64,000 bases of DNA from assembly GCF_003626635.1 (NCBI RefSeq), contig NZ_RAZT01000010.1, positions 62,001 through 126,000 of the forward strand, read 5' to 3'. Below are positions 1-8,927 of this stretch, one piece after another. The notes under the pieces were generated by a model that was not told where the DNA came from, did no database searches, and saw only the letters and a program-made list of their open reading frames with translations. Made by a program: the position numbers and the translations under genes. Source of the stretch: Micromonospora musae (lineage in GTDB: Bacteria; Actinomycetota; Actinomycetes; Mycobacteriales; Micromonosporaceae). The stretch's first letter is position 1. Each line of letters begins with the position of its first letter.

Positions 1-279
1 CTTTCACGTCTGCCGTGGCTCGGGCCGGCGTTCTTCACCAAGCTGCTCTACTTCGCTGGCTATCGGCGGGAGAGCAAGGGTATCCAGCCCTTGATCCTCG
101 ACCGAGTGGTTGCAGGTCGTCTTCCGGTCGATGCGGGGGTTCGTCGGCGGTTGGGGAACTGGCGGTCCGACGAGTGGATCGCCTACCTGCAGTGGGCTGC
201 CGGACGGGCGGCCTCCGCCAGAGTTGCGCCGGACGCAGTGGAGATGGCGCTCTTCAAGGGCGAGAGCCTTCCGGGCTGA
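1..279 (+). CDS. C-terminal part of an OGG-fold (8-oxoguanine DNA glycosylase-like) protein, 5' truncated by window edge
   Basis: An open frame runs from base 1 to a TGA at 277-279 (92 residues visible); the start lies outside the window. The visible piece contains GPAFFTKLLYFAGY followed by PLILDRVVA, a Trp-rich YLQWA stretch and a final VEMALF. I recognise this pattern from actinobacterial proteins annotated as OGG-fold glycosylases, in which the helix-hairpin-helix region sits around FFTKxLYF. Members are related to base-excision glycosylases, but many are uncharacterised and some sit in mobile or defence islands. A catalytic Lys/Asp pair cannot be judged from this fragment. It lies directly upstream of a helicase on the same strand, separated by 317 nt containing a hairpin, so probably not one transcript. 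The family call is from recall of the pattern. Confidence 0.6.
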   Translation, partial: LSRLPWLGPAFFTKLLYFAGYRRESKGIQPLILDRVVAGRLPVDAGVRRRLGNWRSDEWIAYLQWAAGRAASARVAPDAVEMALFKGESLPG

Positions 280-596
280 AACAACGAAACCGACCTGTTT
301 GCTCGGTCGGTTCACATTCAGTCGGAGCCGTCTCACCCTGACTCTGCCGGGAGCTGACAGAGTCCGGGATCAGACGCGGCAAAGCCTGCCGATTTGCATG
401 TAGTCGTTCGGCGTTAGGGCGCGGAGGCTCGTTCCGCAGCAGGCGAACATCCATCAGATCGGTAAAAGATCTTATACACAAGGCGGCACCCATGCGACGG
501 CATGGTGCGGTTACCGTCAATGCTCGGTCACTCCGATCCTGGCCCGAATCATGTCGTTGACGAGCCGGCCGGCGGCCTATTTCTGGAGGTTTGTGA
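280..596. other. Gene-free stretch before the helicase
   Basis: Apart from the hairpin at 288-312 I see no convincing gene. The stretch is less GC-rich than the surroundings, with A/T-rich patches around 460-480. It ends in GGAGG at 585-589, 7 nt before the helicase ATG, so it probably holds the helicase promoter. Confidence 0.5.
288..312 (+). terminator. Short hairpin downstream of the OGG-fold gene
   Basis: AACCGACC (288-295) pairs with GGTCGGTT (305-312) around a 9-nt loop, starting 8 nt after the TGA of the upstream gene. Eight pairs with no U-tract; a plausible actinobacterial intrinsic terminator. Confidence 0.45.
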
Positions 597-3500
597 ATGG
601 CCAGCGGCCAGCCCAGGAGGCTCGTAAAGGTTGTGCAGCGGGCGCTGCAGGCGGGGCCGGTGTCCCAGGACGAGCTGATCACGAGCTTGCGTCAGGCCGG
701 AATTCGCGTGGACGTGGGCGTGCTGTGGGAGACGTGCCGTACCCACGGCTTGGCCGATCTTCGCGGCGACCTGTGGGTACCCAGGGGTTGGGCGGTAGCC
801 GCCAACGAACGTCGCGACACCGCTGGACCAGCTTCGGCGGGTGTGCTGGGGCCCGGATTGCCGGGGCAGCGAACCAAGGCGGGTCCACCGACGCAGGACC
901 GTGTGGCACGGCGCGCGGACGCGCAGGTACAGCGGCTGGCGGATTCGGTCGGACTGGGGGCGCCGGAACCCGTACCGCCGGCGGGGCCGGTGCCGGCCGG
1001 GTGGAACGAAGTGGCGCGTGGCGCATGTCGGGCGCTGGCCGACGAGCTGGCGAAGGTCACCAGCCGGCGCACCGAAACCGATGTGCCGCTCATGGATGGT
1101 CAAGAGACGGGCCAAACCGCCACGCGGCGGTTGGTGCGCTTCGAGGCGCAGAGCGAGATCGGAACCGCTGAGGGGACACGCGGCCTACTGATCGTGCAGG
1201 AACTAAAAATCGAGGCCGAGGTGATCTCGGTGTTCGGCGCGGTTGTCACCCTCTCGCTGCCGTCGGACGCACCGGTGACGCGCGAAGCGACCCTGCGACT
1301 CGACATGTCCTGGCTGTTGAGCGCCCAGAGCAGGCGATTGTGGGAGCTGATCGACGGGGGCCCCGGCTTCGATGCTGCGGCAGCATTGGCAGCCGTTACG
1401 CCCGAGAAGCCAGCCGCCACGCCGACCTCGCCACCCGCTGCGGAACCGCTGAGGCCCGGCGAGGTAGAGCGGCTCAACGAGGGCCAGCGACGAGCCGTCG
1501 AACTGGCCCTCACCCATGGAGTCACCTGGCTGTGGGGACCACCTGGTACGGGCAAGACCACGACGATCTCTGCCCTGGTCGCCGCCCTGGCGGCGCGGGG
1601 CAAGCGGGTGCTGCTGGCTGCGCCTACGAACGCCGCGCTGGACGTCGCGGTCACGGCCCTGTTCGACCGTGCGCCGCAGGTTGCCGAAGGCGGAACACTC
1701 GTTCGGCTCGGACAGCCGACCGACAAACTACTGAGCCACCCCGCCGGCGACGCCGTCCTGGTTGACGTCGTCGCCGCGCAACGCGGTGCCCTGCTTGCCG
1801 CCGAGCGTGTGGACGTCGGACAACGGTTACAACAGGTCCGACATGATCTGGCCGAGCTGCGACGCGTCAAGGGACCGCTCACCGAAGAGCAGCAGCAGCG
1901 GCGCTCCGAGCTGGAGAGCGAGGCGGCTGAACTCGCGTCAGTGGCAGAGGGGCTGGATCGTCTCCTGCTGCAGTTTCGGCGCAAAATCTGCCGCGAAGCA
2001 ACGGTCGTGGCGGCCACCGCTCACCAGACTGTCCTTGACACTCTCAAGGAATTGACGTTCGACGTGGTGGTGCTCGACGAGGCGAGTATGACCACCGCTG
2101 TGCTGGCCATGCTGGTAGCCGGCACTGGGCACGGGCACACCGTCATCGCCGGGGACTTCCGGCAACTTCCGCCGGTAGCTGTCGCCGACACGCCCGCCGC
2201 CAGGGAGTGGCTGCACAAGAGCCCTTTCGAGAAGGCCGGCGTAGCGCGTGCCGTCAAGGACGGCCACCTCCCGGATCGGATTGCGGCGCTGACCGCGCAG
2301 TACCGGATGCGTCCCGCCATCGGCCACGTCGTCAGTACGGCCTTCTACCGGGAGAGCCCCCTCATCACCGACGACACCGTCCTCGTACGCGAACGGCGCA
2401 GCCGAATTCGCTGGGCAAGCGGCGAGCTGGTGGCGCTGGACACCTCACGGCTTGCCGCCCGCACCGCCCGCCGACAAGGCAGCGCCTCGCGGTACAACCT
2501 CATGCACGCGCAGGTGATCGCCGCGCTACTTGGCAGCGCCACCACCCAGACCCGCGACCTAGCGATGATCACCCCGTTCACGGCGCAGGCGCGGCTGCTG
2601 GAGTCCTTGCTGATCGACTTTGGCCTGGGCGGGTGGGCGTCGTCAACGGTGCACCGCTTTCAGGGCGGCGAGCGCGACATCGTCGTTTACGACACGGTGG
2701 ACAGCGGACGCGGTGTGGCGAAGCTCCATTCCTGGTTCACCGATCTTGATCCGGACAGTACCGGCACGCGCCTGCTCAACGTGGCGGCCAGCCGGGCGAA
2801 GGATCACCTCGTCGTGGTTGGTGCGTTCGATCAGCTGCATCGCAGCGGCTCGTCCGCCGACCCGCTGTGGCGGTTCTTCGCCCACCTGCTCGACCAGGCG
2901 GTCCACTTGTCCTGGCAGGAGGCCATCGGTCTCTCTGACGGAACCACGGAGCATGTCCCGTCCACCGAGGTTGTGCCGCGGCTGCGCGAGGACCTCGCCA
3001 ACGAGACCGCGGTCGACATGTGGCTACCCTCCGCTCCGCTTGTCGGTCTGCCGAAACTGCTGCCCGCCCTGCGATCGCTACCCGCAGCCCAGGGCGAGAT
3101 TCAGTCCAACACGATCTGGGTGGAGCCAGACGGAGACGGGTATCTTCCCGCCGAGGCGCTCCACGCCAGGCGCGAAGGCCTCAACGTTCGTCCCTGCACT
3201 CCGATCCTGGAATCCAGCGCCGTGGTAGGCGACATCGTCTGGTCGGCCGGGGCGTCACTCCTTGGCCCCGACCCCGGAGTGGTCCTACGCACAGAGAGCC
3301 CCGGGTTCGCTGACCTGGTGCGTCGCACGCAGCGTCGGAGGCGATCGGCGGTGGTACCCGGCACCGGCCAGCTCGGCGAAGAATGCGGGCGCTGCCAACG
3401 GATGCTCGTCCGCCTGGAACTGCCTCGCCGAGGCGCGCCGGACGTGCGCTATGAGTGCATGTCATGCGATCGATCGCGCAGACGAGAAAGGAGACTGTGA
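597..3500 (+). CDS. SF1 helicase of the DNA2/NAM7 (Upf1-like) group with N-terminal winged-helix-like region and C-terminal zinc ribbon
   Basis: 967 residues; ATG preceded by GGAGG at 585-589. Residues 1-60 look like a winged-helix or small recognition domain. The ATPase core carries Walker A GPPGTGKTT (about 314-322), LLAAPTNAALD motif Ia just after it, Walker B VVLDEAS (about 490-496), AGDFRQLPPV motif III, AQYRMRP motif IV, VHRFQGGERD motif V (about 685-694) and NVAASRAKDHL motif VI. Between motifs Ia and II there is a long Glu/Arg-rich helical insertion (about 410-460), as in Upf1-like 1B domains. The C-terminus has CGRC and CMSC pairs (about 930-957), a zinc ribbon. Predicted role: ATP-dependent translocation on DNA or RNA. 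Such stand-alone actinobacterial helicases are frequent in defence islands; that link is inference from the OGG-fold and 411-residue neighbours. Confidence 0.85.
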   Translation: MASGQPRRLVKVVQRALQAGPVSQDELITSLRQAGIRVDVGVLWETCRTHGLADLRGDLWVPRGWAVAANERRDTAGPASAGVLGPGLPGQRTKAGPPTQDRVARRADAQVQRLADSVGLGAPEPVPPAGPVPAGWNEVARGACRALADELAKVTSRRTETDVPLMDGQETGQTATRRLVRFEAQSEIGTAEGTRGLLIVQELKIEAEVISVFGAVVTLSLPSDAPVTREATLRLDMSWLLSAQSRRLWELIDGGPGFDAAAALAAVTPEKPAATPTSPPAAEPLRPGEVERLNEGQRRAVELALTHGVTWLWGPPGTGKTTTISALVAALAARGKRVLLAAPTNAALDVAVTALFDRAPQVAEGGTLVRLGQPTDKLLSHPAGDAVLVDVVAAQRGALLAAERVDVGQRLQQVRHDLAELRRVKGPLTEEQQQRRSELESEAAELASVAEGLDRLLLQFRRKICREATVVAATAHQTVLDTLKELTFDVVVLDEASMTTAVLAMLVAGTGHGHTVIAGDFRQLPPVAVADTPAAREWLHKSPFEKAGVARAVKDGHLPDRIAALTAQYRMRPAIGHVVSTAFYRESPLITDDTVLVRERRSRIRWASGELVALDTSRLAARTARRQGSASRYNLMHAQVIAALLGSATTQTRDLAMITPFTAQARLLESLLIDFGLGGWASSTVHRFQGGERDIVVYDTVDSGRGVAKLHSWFTDLDPDSTGTRLLNVAASRAKDHLVVVGAFDQLHRSGSSADPLWRFFAHLLDQAVHLSWQEAIGLSDGTTEHVPSTEVVPRLREDLANETAVDMWLPSAPLVGLPKLLPALRSLPAAQGEIQSNTIWVEPDGDGYLPAEALHARREGLNVRPCTPILESSAVVGDIVWSAGASLLGPDPGVVLRTESPGFADLVRRTQRRRRSAVVPGTGQLGEECGRCQRMLVRLELPRRGAPDVRYECMSCDRSRRRERRL

Positions 3501-3712
3501 CAGTCAGGACTGTCCGGAATCGCGCAAGGAGCGATGGGTAGGTGGCGCATTCCGGACCTGATCTACAGGAAATCGTCCGAGCGGTTTGAGACGACGACGC
3601 GGCTGTAGGATGTCGCTCCCGCGGTCTTAAAGCCGGTCAGCGACACGCCAATCCGCGCTACACACTCAACTGTGAAGAGCTGTTTACCCTGCCCGCACCT
3701 CAGGAGCCGACA

Positions 3713-4948
3713 ATGGATAACGAGATTCAGCTGATCAGTGACGGCGATGGGCTAGCTGTCATCGGTGACCCAGTGGCGATCGAACGCTTCCTCGTCTCCG
3801 AGGGGCTGCCATCGAAGGACCTCGGACTGCATCGGCTCGGGCCTGCGCTCGGGAAGGCGGCGGGCGTCGCACAGGCAGGTTCCGAGATCACCGCCAACTC
3901 AGGTCGCTGGATGAAGTTGACCGAGGAGTCCGCGAAGATCGCGACGAAGTTCCCGCTGGTCAAGAACTCGTCCTCCGGAAACCTCCATGCCACCCTGAGG
4001 GGGCAGAATGGCCAATTCGTCAAAAACCTTCAGTTTGTGAAGGGATCGCCGTTGACCAACCCTGCGCTCCTGGCTGGCGCAGCGGGGCTCATGGCACAGC
4101 TTGCGATGCAACAGACCATGAACGAGATCACCGACTATCTCGCCACGATCGACGAGAAGGTCGACGATGTGCTCCGCGCCCAGAAGGACGCCGTGTTGGC
4201 CCGCATGATCGGAGTGGGCTTCGTCATCGAGGAGGCCATGACCATCCGAGACCAGAGAGGCCGGGTCGACGAAATTACGTGGTCGAAGGTGCAGGGTGCG
4301 CCGGCGACGATCGCAGAAACCCAGGCGTATGCACTGCGTCAACTGGACGCGCTCGCGGAAAAGCTGGAGCGCAAGACCACGATCGGTGATCTCGCCAAGG
4401 CGGCCAAGGAAGCAGAGTCGAAGGGACGGGAGTGGCTCGCTGTCCTGGCTCGCTGCTTCCAACTGCAGGACGCGGTCGCCGTGCTTGAACTCGACCGGGT
4501 GCTGGACGCTTCGCCAGGCGAGTTGGACGGGCACCGCCTCGGGCTGAAGGCCGCACGCCAAAACCGGCTGGAGCTCATCTCGCGGTGCACCGAGCGCCTC
4601 ATGGCCCGCATGGATGCGGCTGCCGGCAAGGCCAACACAAAAGTGCTGCTGCACCCGATGGACTCCCCGGCTGTGGTGCAGTCGAGCAACCATGTCTCGA
4701 TCGCCATCGTCGACTTCCACGGGCGGCTCGGGATCGAGCGCGCTCGCCAGTCATCAGAGGCGAGACGATGGGCGGACGCGGCCAAGGAGGTGACGGATAA
4801 GGCGCTCGAGACAGGAGCGGACGGCGTTGGTGCCGCCATGCGCCTCGGCAATGAGACCCTCGGCCGGGCCAAATGGGCGACAGGCAAGCTCTCCAGCCGG
4901 ATCGCCGAGCGAGCGCTCCGTCGGCGTGGGGACGACGAGAAAGACTGA
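3713..4948 (+). CDS. Uncharacterised 411-residue helical protein with a central hydrophobic segment
   Basis: ATG at 3713 with AGGAG about 6 nt upstream. No family recognised. Residues 1-30 look like a small alpha/beta domain; residues 113-131 form a hydrophobic, Ala/Leu/Met-rich segment that could be a membrane-insertion helix; residues 135-165 are amphipathic and coiled-coil-like (ITDYLATIDEKVDDVLRAQK), followed by long mostly helical Arg/Glu/Ala-rich stretches to a basic C-terminus. There is no signal peptide. Long helices flanking one hydrophobic hairpin resemble the layout of alpha-helical pore-forming proteins, but this is only an analogy. It follows the helicase by 212 nt on the same strand and has its own ribosome-binding site. 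Codon use is less extreme in GC than in genes right of 5.2 kb, suggesting transfer. Confidence 0.7.
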   Translation: MDNEIQLISDGDGLAVIGDPVAIERFLVSEGLPSKDLGLHRLGPALGKAAGVAQAGSEITANSGRWMKLTEESAKIATKFPLVKNSSSGNLHATLRGQNGQFVKNLQFVKGSPLTNPALLAGAAGLMAQLAMQQTMNEITDYLATIDEKVDDVLRAQKDAVLARMIGVGFVIEEAMTIRDQRGRVDEITWSKVQGAPATIAETQAYALRQLDALAEKLERKTTIGDLAKAAKEAESKGREWLAVLARCFQLQDAVAVLELDRVLDASPGELDGHRLGLKAARQNRLELISRCTERLMARMDAAAGKANTKVLLHPMDSPAVVQSSNHVSIAIVDFHGRLGIERARQSSEARRWADAAKEVTDKALETGADGVGAAMRLGNETLGRAKWATGKLSSRIAERALRRRGDDEKD

Positions 4949-5182
4949 GTGGGCCGTCAGCCACACGGGCTCTCCAGCGGAAGGCGCATCTCCGGCGCTG
5001 TCGGTGCCTGATCGGGTCGAGGGTTGACGACGAGCTTCCATCGAACGGAGAAGAGTCAGATCACGCCGGCCCGTACGAGACTGCCGCTGACCTCGAGCGC
5101 CTTCCGGGCAAGTATCGATGCGGCGAGAGTGCCTGCCAGGAGATACGGCGAAGGCCACGCTGTTCCGATTGCTACGAGCCAG

Positions 5183-5215
5183 CGACGGGTGGCGCCGACC
5201 AGGCACCACCCGTCG
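5183..5215 (-). terminator. Hairpin terminator between convergent genes
   Basis: CGACGGGTGGCGCC (183-196 of the 5-kb block) pairs with GGCACCACCCGTCG across a 5-nt loop, 14 bp with one mismatch. It lies 15 nt beyond the stop of the FG-GAP gene and also faces the end of the 411-residue gene. The rest of 4949-5229 shows nothing recognisable. Confidence 0.7.
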
Positions 5216-5229
5216 TCTGACGGCTTCCG

Positions 5230-7233
5230 TTACGCGCCGGGGATCACCACGAGGCCGTTGTTGTAGTCGGCCAGCAGCACGTCCTTGTGGCCGTCGCCGT
5301 TGATGTCACCGACCGCGAGACCGCGGTGCTCGTAGTGGGAGGCGTAGTAGGCGTTGTAGCCCTGCTGCTCGCGGCCCAGGCGGCCGTCGGGGCGCTGCAG
5401 CAGGACGCCGACCTGGTACCAGCCGCCGTGGGCGACCACCACGTCCAGCCGCGAGTCGCCGTTCATGTCCTCGAGGGCGACCGGTTCGGGCATGTCGGAC
5501 GCCACGTAGACCTGCCACGCGGCGAGCGCCCCGGTGGCGTCGTGCGTCAGCACGGAGATCCGTGGGTCGGGCATGTTGCCGGTGACGGTGACGACCACGT
5601 CGGCCCGGCCGTCGCCGGTGACGTCGCCGGCCGCGAGCGAGTGCGCGTCGATCTCCTGCCCCTCCGGCACGGGAACGCCGGCCGGTGCGGCGAACGTGCG
5701 GGCCGAGGTCTGCTCGACGACGATGACCTTCCGGCCGTCGAGGCGTACCAGGTCCAGGCCGGGACCGCCGGTCACGTCGGCGACTCCCAGGATCGGGCCG
5801 GAGAGCGGGGTGGTCACGGCGACCGGCGCGGCGAACTCGCCCGGGCCGGTGCCGTAGCGCACGAGCACCGACTCGTTGGTGGTCGCCACCAGGTCCAGCG
5901 TGCCGTCCTGGTCGAGGTCGATGACGCGTACGTCGCCGAGGGGCGCGCCGAACGGCAGGGCCACCGGCGCGGCGAGCCTACCGGCGGACTGCCGGTACAG
6001 CTCCAGCCCGTCACCGGAGGCGACCAGCAGCTCGTTGCGGCCGTCGCCGTCGACGTCGGCGATGACCGGGACCATGCTGCCGCCGGTCGGCGCCGAGGTG
6101 CCGTAGCGGACGGGCGCGGCGAGCCGGTGCTCCGGCAGCTGCACGAAGAGGTAAGCGGAGTGGTTGAGCTCCCCGGCGTCGGCCTCGGTGCCGGTGGTGA
6201 GCACCACGTCGGTGAGCCCGTCGCCGGTGAGGTCACCGGCGGCGATCGCTGTCTCGGTCGAGCCCACCCGGGCCGCCTCGGACGGGCCGAAGGACACCTC
6301 GCCGTACGCCGGGTCGACCTGCAACGGCAGGTCGGTCGAGGAGCTGCCGCCGTTGTTCGGGTTGGTGCCGTACCCCTCGAAGCGGGCGTAGTAGGTCACC
6401 GAGCTGGCCTTCGGGGTGATCACCGTGGCGGTGTACCCCTGCCAGAGGGTGGCCTGGCCGACGACCTCGCTGCCGGCGAGGAAGAGCACCTTGCCCCACG
6501 GCTCGGAGCCGTCCGCGGTGCGGACCCGCGCGGAGAGCGCCACCGACTGGCCCTGCTCGGAGCGGGTCGGGTCGACGGCGATCGTGGTGGTGGTCGCCAG
6601 CCCGGTGTACCCGGCGCCGGACGCGAACGGGCCGCCCGCGCCGTTCGCGGCCAGGGCGCGCACCTTGTACTGGTAGTAGTAGCCGTCCGAGCGTCCGGTC
6701 TCCCGGAACGACGGCTCGGTGGTCGTGGTGATCAGGGTGTCCCCGTCGATCGGGTGGTGCCGGTACACCTCGTAGCGGGCCGCCCCGGGCACCGCCGCCC
6801 AGGTCAGCTGCATCGTGGACGGGGTGCCGGTGAGCCGCAGGCCGCTCGGCGCGGAGAGCACCGGCAGGGTGCTGGCGCTGGCCTGGGGCGACTGGCCGGA
6901 GAGCTTGTTCTTGTACTCGGCCTGCACCACGTAGTAGTAGGTGGTGGCCGGGGCGAGCCCGGAGTCGAGGAGCTCCAGGCCGGTGCTGCTGCCGACCTGG
7001 GTGTAGGGGCCGCTCGACCCGGTCGAGCGCGAGACCCGGTACGACGACGCCTGCGGGGCCGCCTGCCAGGTCACCCGGATCTGGTTGGACGAGACCGCCG
7101 TCGCGCTGGTCGCCGGCGGCGGTGTGACCGCCGGCCCGGCCTGGGCGGGTGTCGCGGTCAGTTGGGATACGGCGACGAGCGCCGCCACCAGGGCGATGCC
7201 GAGCGGTCGTAAGCGGGTGGGTGTGTGCGCCAT
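5230..7233 (-). CDS. Secreted FG-GAP/VCBS repeat protein with fibronectin type III domains
   Basis: 667 residues from the ATG at 7233, chosen over an ATG 30 nt upstream because GGAGGA sits 7 nt before it and it opens directly into a signal peptide (basic MAHTPTRLRP, hydrophobic core, cleavage after TPAQA). Two fibronectin type III domains follow (about residues 35-215, with YYYVVQAEY and YYYQYKVRAL strands), then an Ig-like domain (about 220-310). The C-terminal half has seven FG-GAP/VCBS-type calcium-binding repeats (DLTGDGLTDVV, DVDGDGRNELL, DLDQDGTLDLV, DVTGDGRADVV, DMNGDSRLDVV, DINGDGHKDVL and a degenerate one) forming a likely beta-propeller. Probable role: extracellular binding or structural protein; no catalytic motif is visible. 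Monocistronic, with a hairpin at 5183-5215 as terminator. Confidence 0.85.
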   Translation of the reverse strand: MAHTPTRLRPLGIALVAALVAVSQLTATPAQAGPAVTPPPATSATAVSSNQIRVTWQAAPQASSYRVSRSTGSSGPYTQVGSSTGLELLDSGLAPATTYYYVVQAEYKNKLSGQSPQASASTLPVLSAPSGLRLTGTPSTMQLTWAAVPGAARYEVYRHHPIDGDTLITTTTEPSFRETGRSDGYYYQYKVRALAANGAGGPFASGAGYTGLATTTTIAVDPTRSEQGQSVALSARVRTADGSEPWGKVLFLAGSEVVGQATLWQGYTATVITPKASSVTYYARFEGYGTNPNNGGSSSTDLPLQVDPAYGEVSFGPSEAARVGSTETAIAAGDLTGDGLTDVVLTTGTEADAGELNHSAYLFVQLPEHRLAAPVRYGTSAPTGGSMVPVIADVDGDGRNELLVASGDGLELYRQSAGRLAAPVALPFGAPLGDVRVIDLDQDGTLDLVATTNESVLVRYGTGPGEFAAPVAVTTPLSGPILGVADVTGGPGLDLVRLDGRKVIVVEQTSARTFAAPAGVPVPEGQEIDAHSLAAGDVTGDGRADVVVTVTGNMPDPRISVLTHDATGALAAWQVYVASDMPEPVALEDMNGDSRLDVVVAHGGWYQVGVLLQRPDGRLGREQQGYNAYYASHYEHRGLAVGDINGDGHKDVLLADYNNGLVVIPGA

Positions 7234-7392
7234 CGGGCGTCCTCCGGTCCCCGTGTTGATCATTCCGTGAGTACGGCGCTTCGCCGTCGTGCCGCGTCAC
7301 ATAGCTCCGCCGTGCGGATCGAACTTTCGGGGTGACGTCCGGGTCGGCGGCGGCGCGACCAGCACGATGGCCCGTGCGGGGTCGCGGGGTAG

Positions 7393-7398
7393 TAGCCT
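7393..7398 (+). promoter_or_regulatory. -10 box of a leaderless promoter for the GIY-YIG gene
   Basis: TAGCCT ends exactly 6 nt before the GTG at 7405, and there is no Shine-Dalgarno. This is the geometry of actinobacterial leaderless transcripts; no good -35 is visible. Confidence 0.5.
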
Positions 7399-7404
7399 CC
7401 GAGG

Positions 7405-7800
7405 GTGCCCGCCGCCTTGATCGATGACCTGCTGGCCGGTTTCACGCCTGCCGAGCCGTACACCGCAGACTCCGTTGCCAGCGCCCCGCCGGCGCGCGGC
7501 GTGCACGTGGTGCTGGACGGGGGCACAGTCGTCTACGTCGGCTGGACCGGCAACCTGCGTCGGCGGTTGCGGCAGCACCTGACCGGCAGCCGGGACTCGT
7601 CGGTGCTGCACGAGCAGGTCGGCCAGCTTCTCGATACCCCGACCCGGGCGGCGACCGCCGAGGACATCGCCGACTGGTTGGGTCGGCGTGAGGTCCGCTG
7701 GCAGGAGACCGAGAACCCGGAGGGTACGAAGGACGCGCTGGTCCTGGCCCTCATGCCGGTCTTCAACCGGCAGGTGCCCAAGCCTCGCCGAACCACCTGA
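7405..7800 (+). CDS. GIY-YIG nuclease-family protein
   Basis: 131 residues from GTG. The segment GVHVVL...VVYVGWTGNLRRRLRQHL (about residues 32-58) matches the GIY-YIG core, with VVYVG replacing the second YIG and the conserved Arg in NLRRRLRQH. A Glu that could be the metal ligand lies in the C-terminal half (ENPEGTKDALVLALMPVFN), where the family ends in an N-containing P-x-F/Y-N motif. Single-domain proteins of this type are common in actinobacteria; substrates are unknown and some lack nuclease activity. Start chosen because the -10 box TAGCCT lies 6 nt upstream (leaderless). It converges on the SDR gene; the 134 nt between them show no clear terminator. Confidence 0.75.
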   Translation: MPAALIDDLLAGFTPAEPYTADSVASAPPARGVHVVLDGGTVVYVGWTGNLRRRLRQHLTGSRDSSVLHEQVGQLLDTPTRAATAEDIADWLGRREVRWQETENPEGTKDALVLALMPVFNRQVPKPRRTT

Positions 7801-7934
7801 CGGGTCGAGCGGCCGCCGAACCGACCCGCACGTAAAACGGCCCGCCGGGAAGCGGCCGCCGGGACTGCCATACGCAGTCGGCCCACCCGGACGCGAAAGC
7901 CGAACCACCGTGGCGCGCCGCCGGCCCGACCTCG

Positions 7935-8789
7935 TTACGGCGCCCGGAGGCCGAGCAGCTCGGCGGTGCGGTCCCAGAGGCCGGCCGCGAGCTGGTCGTC
8001 CTTGGCCTGCGGGTGCACCGGCCCGTTGGGTTTCAGGCAGTGGTAGTAGTCGCCGTTGGCCGTCTCCGGCTCAGCAATGGTGGCGAGGTGCACCAGCGGC
8101 GCGGCCCCCTCGGCGAGGGTGGCCGGCCGGCCCAGCAGGCGGTAGCGGGACAGCGCCCCGATCAGTGGGCTGTCCCGGTTGATCTCGGTGCCGGGAACCA
8201 CGCCGGGGTGGAACGCCGTCGCGGTTAGTCCGGTGCCTTGCGTACGGCGGGCCAGCTCGCGGGTGAAGAGGATGTTCTGCAGCTTCGTCATCCCGTACCG
8301 GAGCATCTCGGATCGCGTGCGCGCGCCGTCGAGGTCGTCGAGGTCGACCCGGGCGGAGCGGTTGGCCTTGCTGGAGGTCGAGATGACCCGGGCCGGGCCG
8401 GCGGTGGTGAGCCGGTCGAGCAGCAGGTTGGTGAGCAGGAACGGGGCCAGGTAGTTGACCTGGAACATCGTGTCGTGGCCGTCTTCGGTGCGGCTGCGCC
8501 TGGTCAGCACGACACCGGCGTTGTTGGCGAGGACGTCGATGCGGGGGTAGCGGACCAGCAGGGTGCGGGCGAGCGCGCGTACGTCGGTCAGCCGGGCGAA
8601 GTCGGCGACCAGGGGCTCGGCGCCGACCTCGCGGGCGACGGCGGCGGTCTTCTCCGGTGACCGGCCGACCACGGCCACGGTTGCGCCCAGGCGGGCGAGG
8701 CGGCGGGCCGCCTCGGCGCCGAGGCCTGCGCTGGCCCCGGTGATCACGACGGTTCTACCTGCCATGGGCCGATCGTTCACGGTATCCAT
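7935..8789 (-). CDS. SDR-family oxidoreductase (retinol dehydrogenase-like)
   Basis: 284 residues. The Rossmann glycine motif TGASAGLG lies at about residues 17-24, followed by an NNAG motif (VLANNAGVV, about 87-95), an STSSKAN serine region and YGMTK (YxxxK catalytic pair, about 162-166). The extended C-terminus and the NYLAPFLLTNLLLDRL segment match the WW-oxidoreductase/retinol dehydrogenase-like subgroup acting on small lipophilic carbonyls with NAD(P)H. Substrate unknown. An alternative start at the second Met (residue 9, MAGRTVVITG) is possible. It is read convergently with the GIY-YIG gene and separated from the metalloprotease by a strong hairpin, so probably monocistronic. Confidence 0.85.
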   Translation of the reverse strand: MDTVNDRPMAGRTVVITGASAGLGAEAARRLARLGATVAVVGRSPEKTAAVAREVGAEPLVADFARLTDVRALARTLLVRYPRIDVLANNAGVVLTRRSRTEDGHDTMFQVNYLAPFLLTNLLLDRLTTAGPARVISTSSKANRSARVDLDDLDGARTRSEMLRYGMTKLQNILFTRELARRTQGTGLTATAFHPGVVPGTEINRDSPLIGALSRYRLLGRPATLAEGAAPLVHLATIAEPETANGDYYHCLKPNGPVHPQAKDDQLAAGLWDRTAELLGLRAP

Positions 8790-8878
8790 CCTCGCGAATG
8801 AGAAGACGGCTCATGGTAGGAGATCAGCCGGGGCGCCGGCCATCGACGTGACGGGCACTTGAGATTCACAGAAACGAG

Positions 8879-8913
8879 AGGGCGCCTGTCACCGGATCGG
8901 TGACAGGCGCCCT
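8879..8913 (-). terminator. Perfect 15-bp hairpin terminator of the metalloprotease gene
   Basis: AGGGCGCCTGTCACC (8879-8893) is perfectly complementary to GGTGACAGGCGCCCT (8899-8913) around GGATC, 15 nt past the stop of the minus-strand protease gene. Confidence 0.9.
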
Positions 8914-8927
8914 GGGAACAGCTCAGG

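Noticed and set aside
4949..5229. Small frames between the 411-residue gene and the FG-GAP gene
   Set aside because: No ribosome-binding site, no codon bias and interrupted by the terminator at 5183-5215.
5287..7212. 641-residue plus-strand open frame
   Set aside because: Antisense to the FG-GAP protein; no domain and shadow-type composition.
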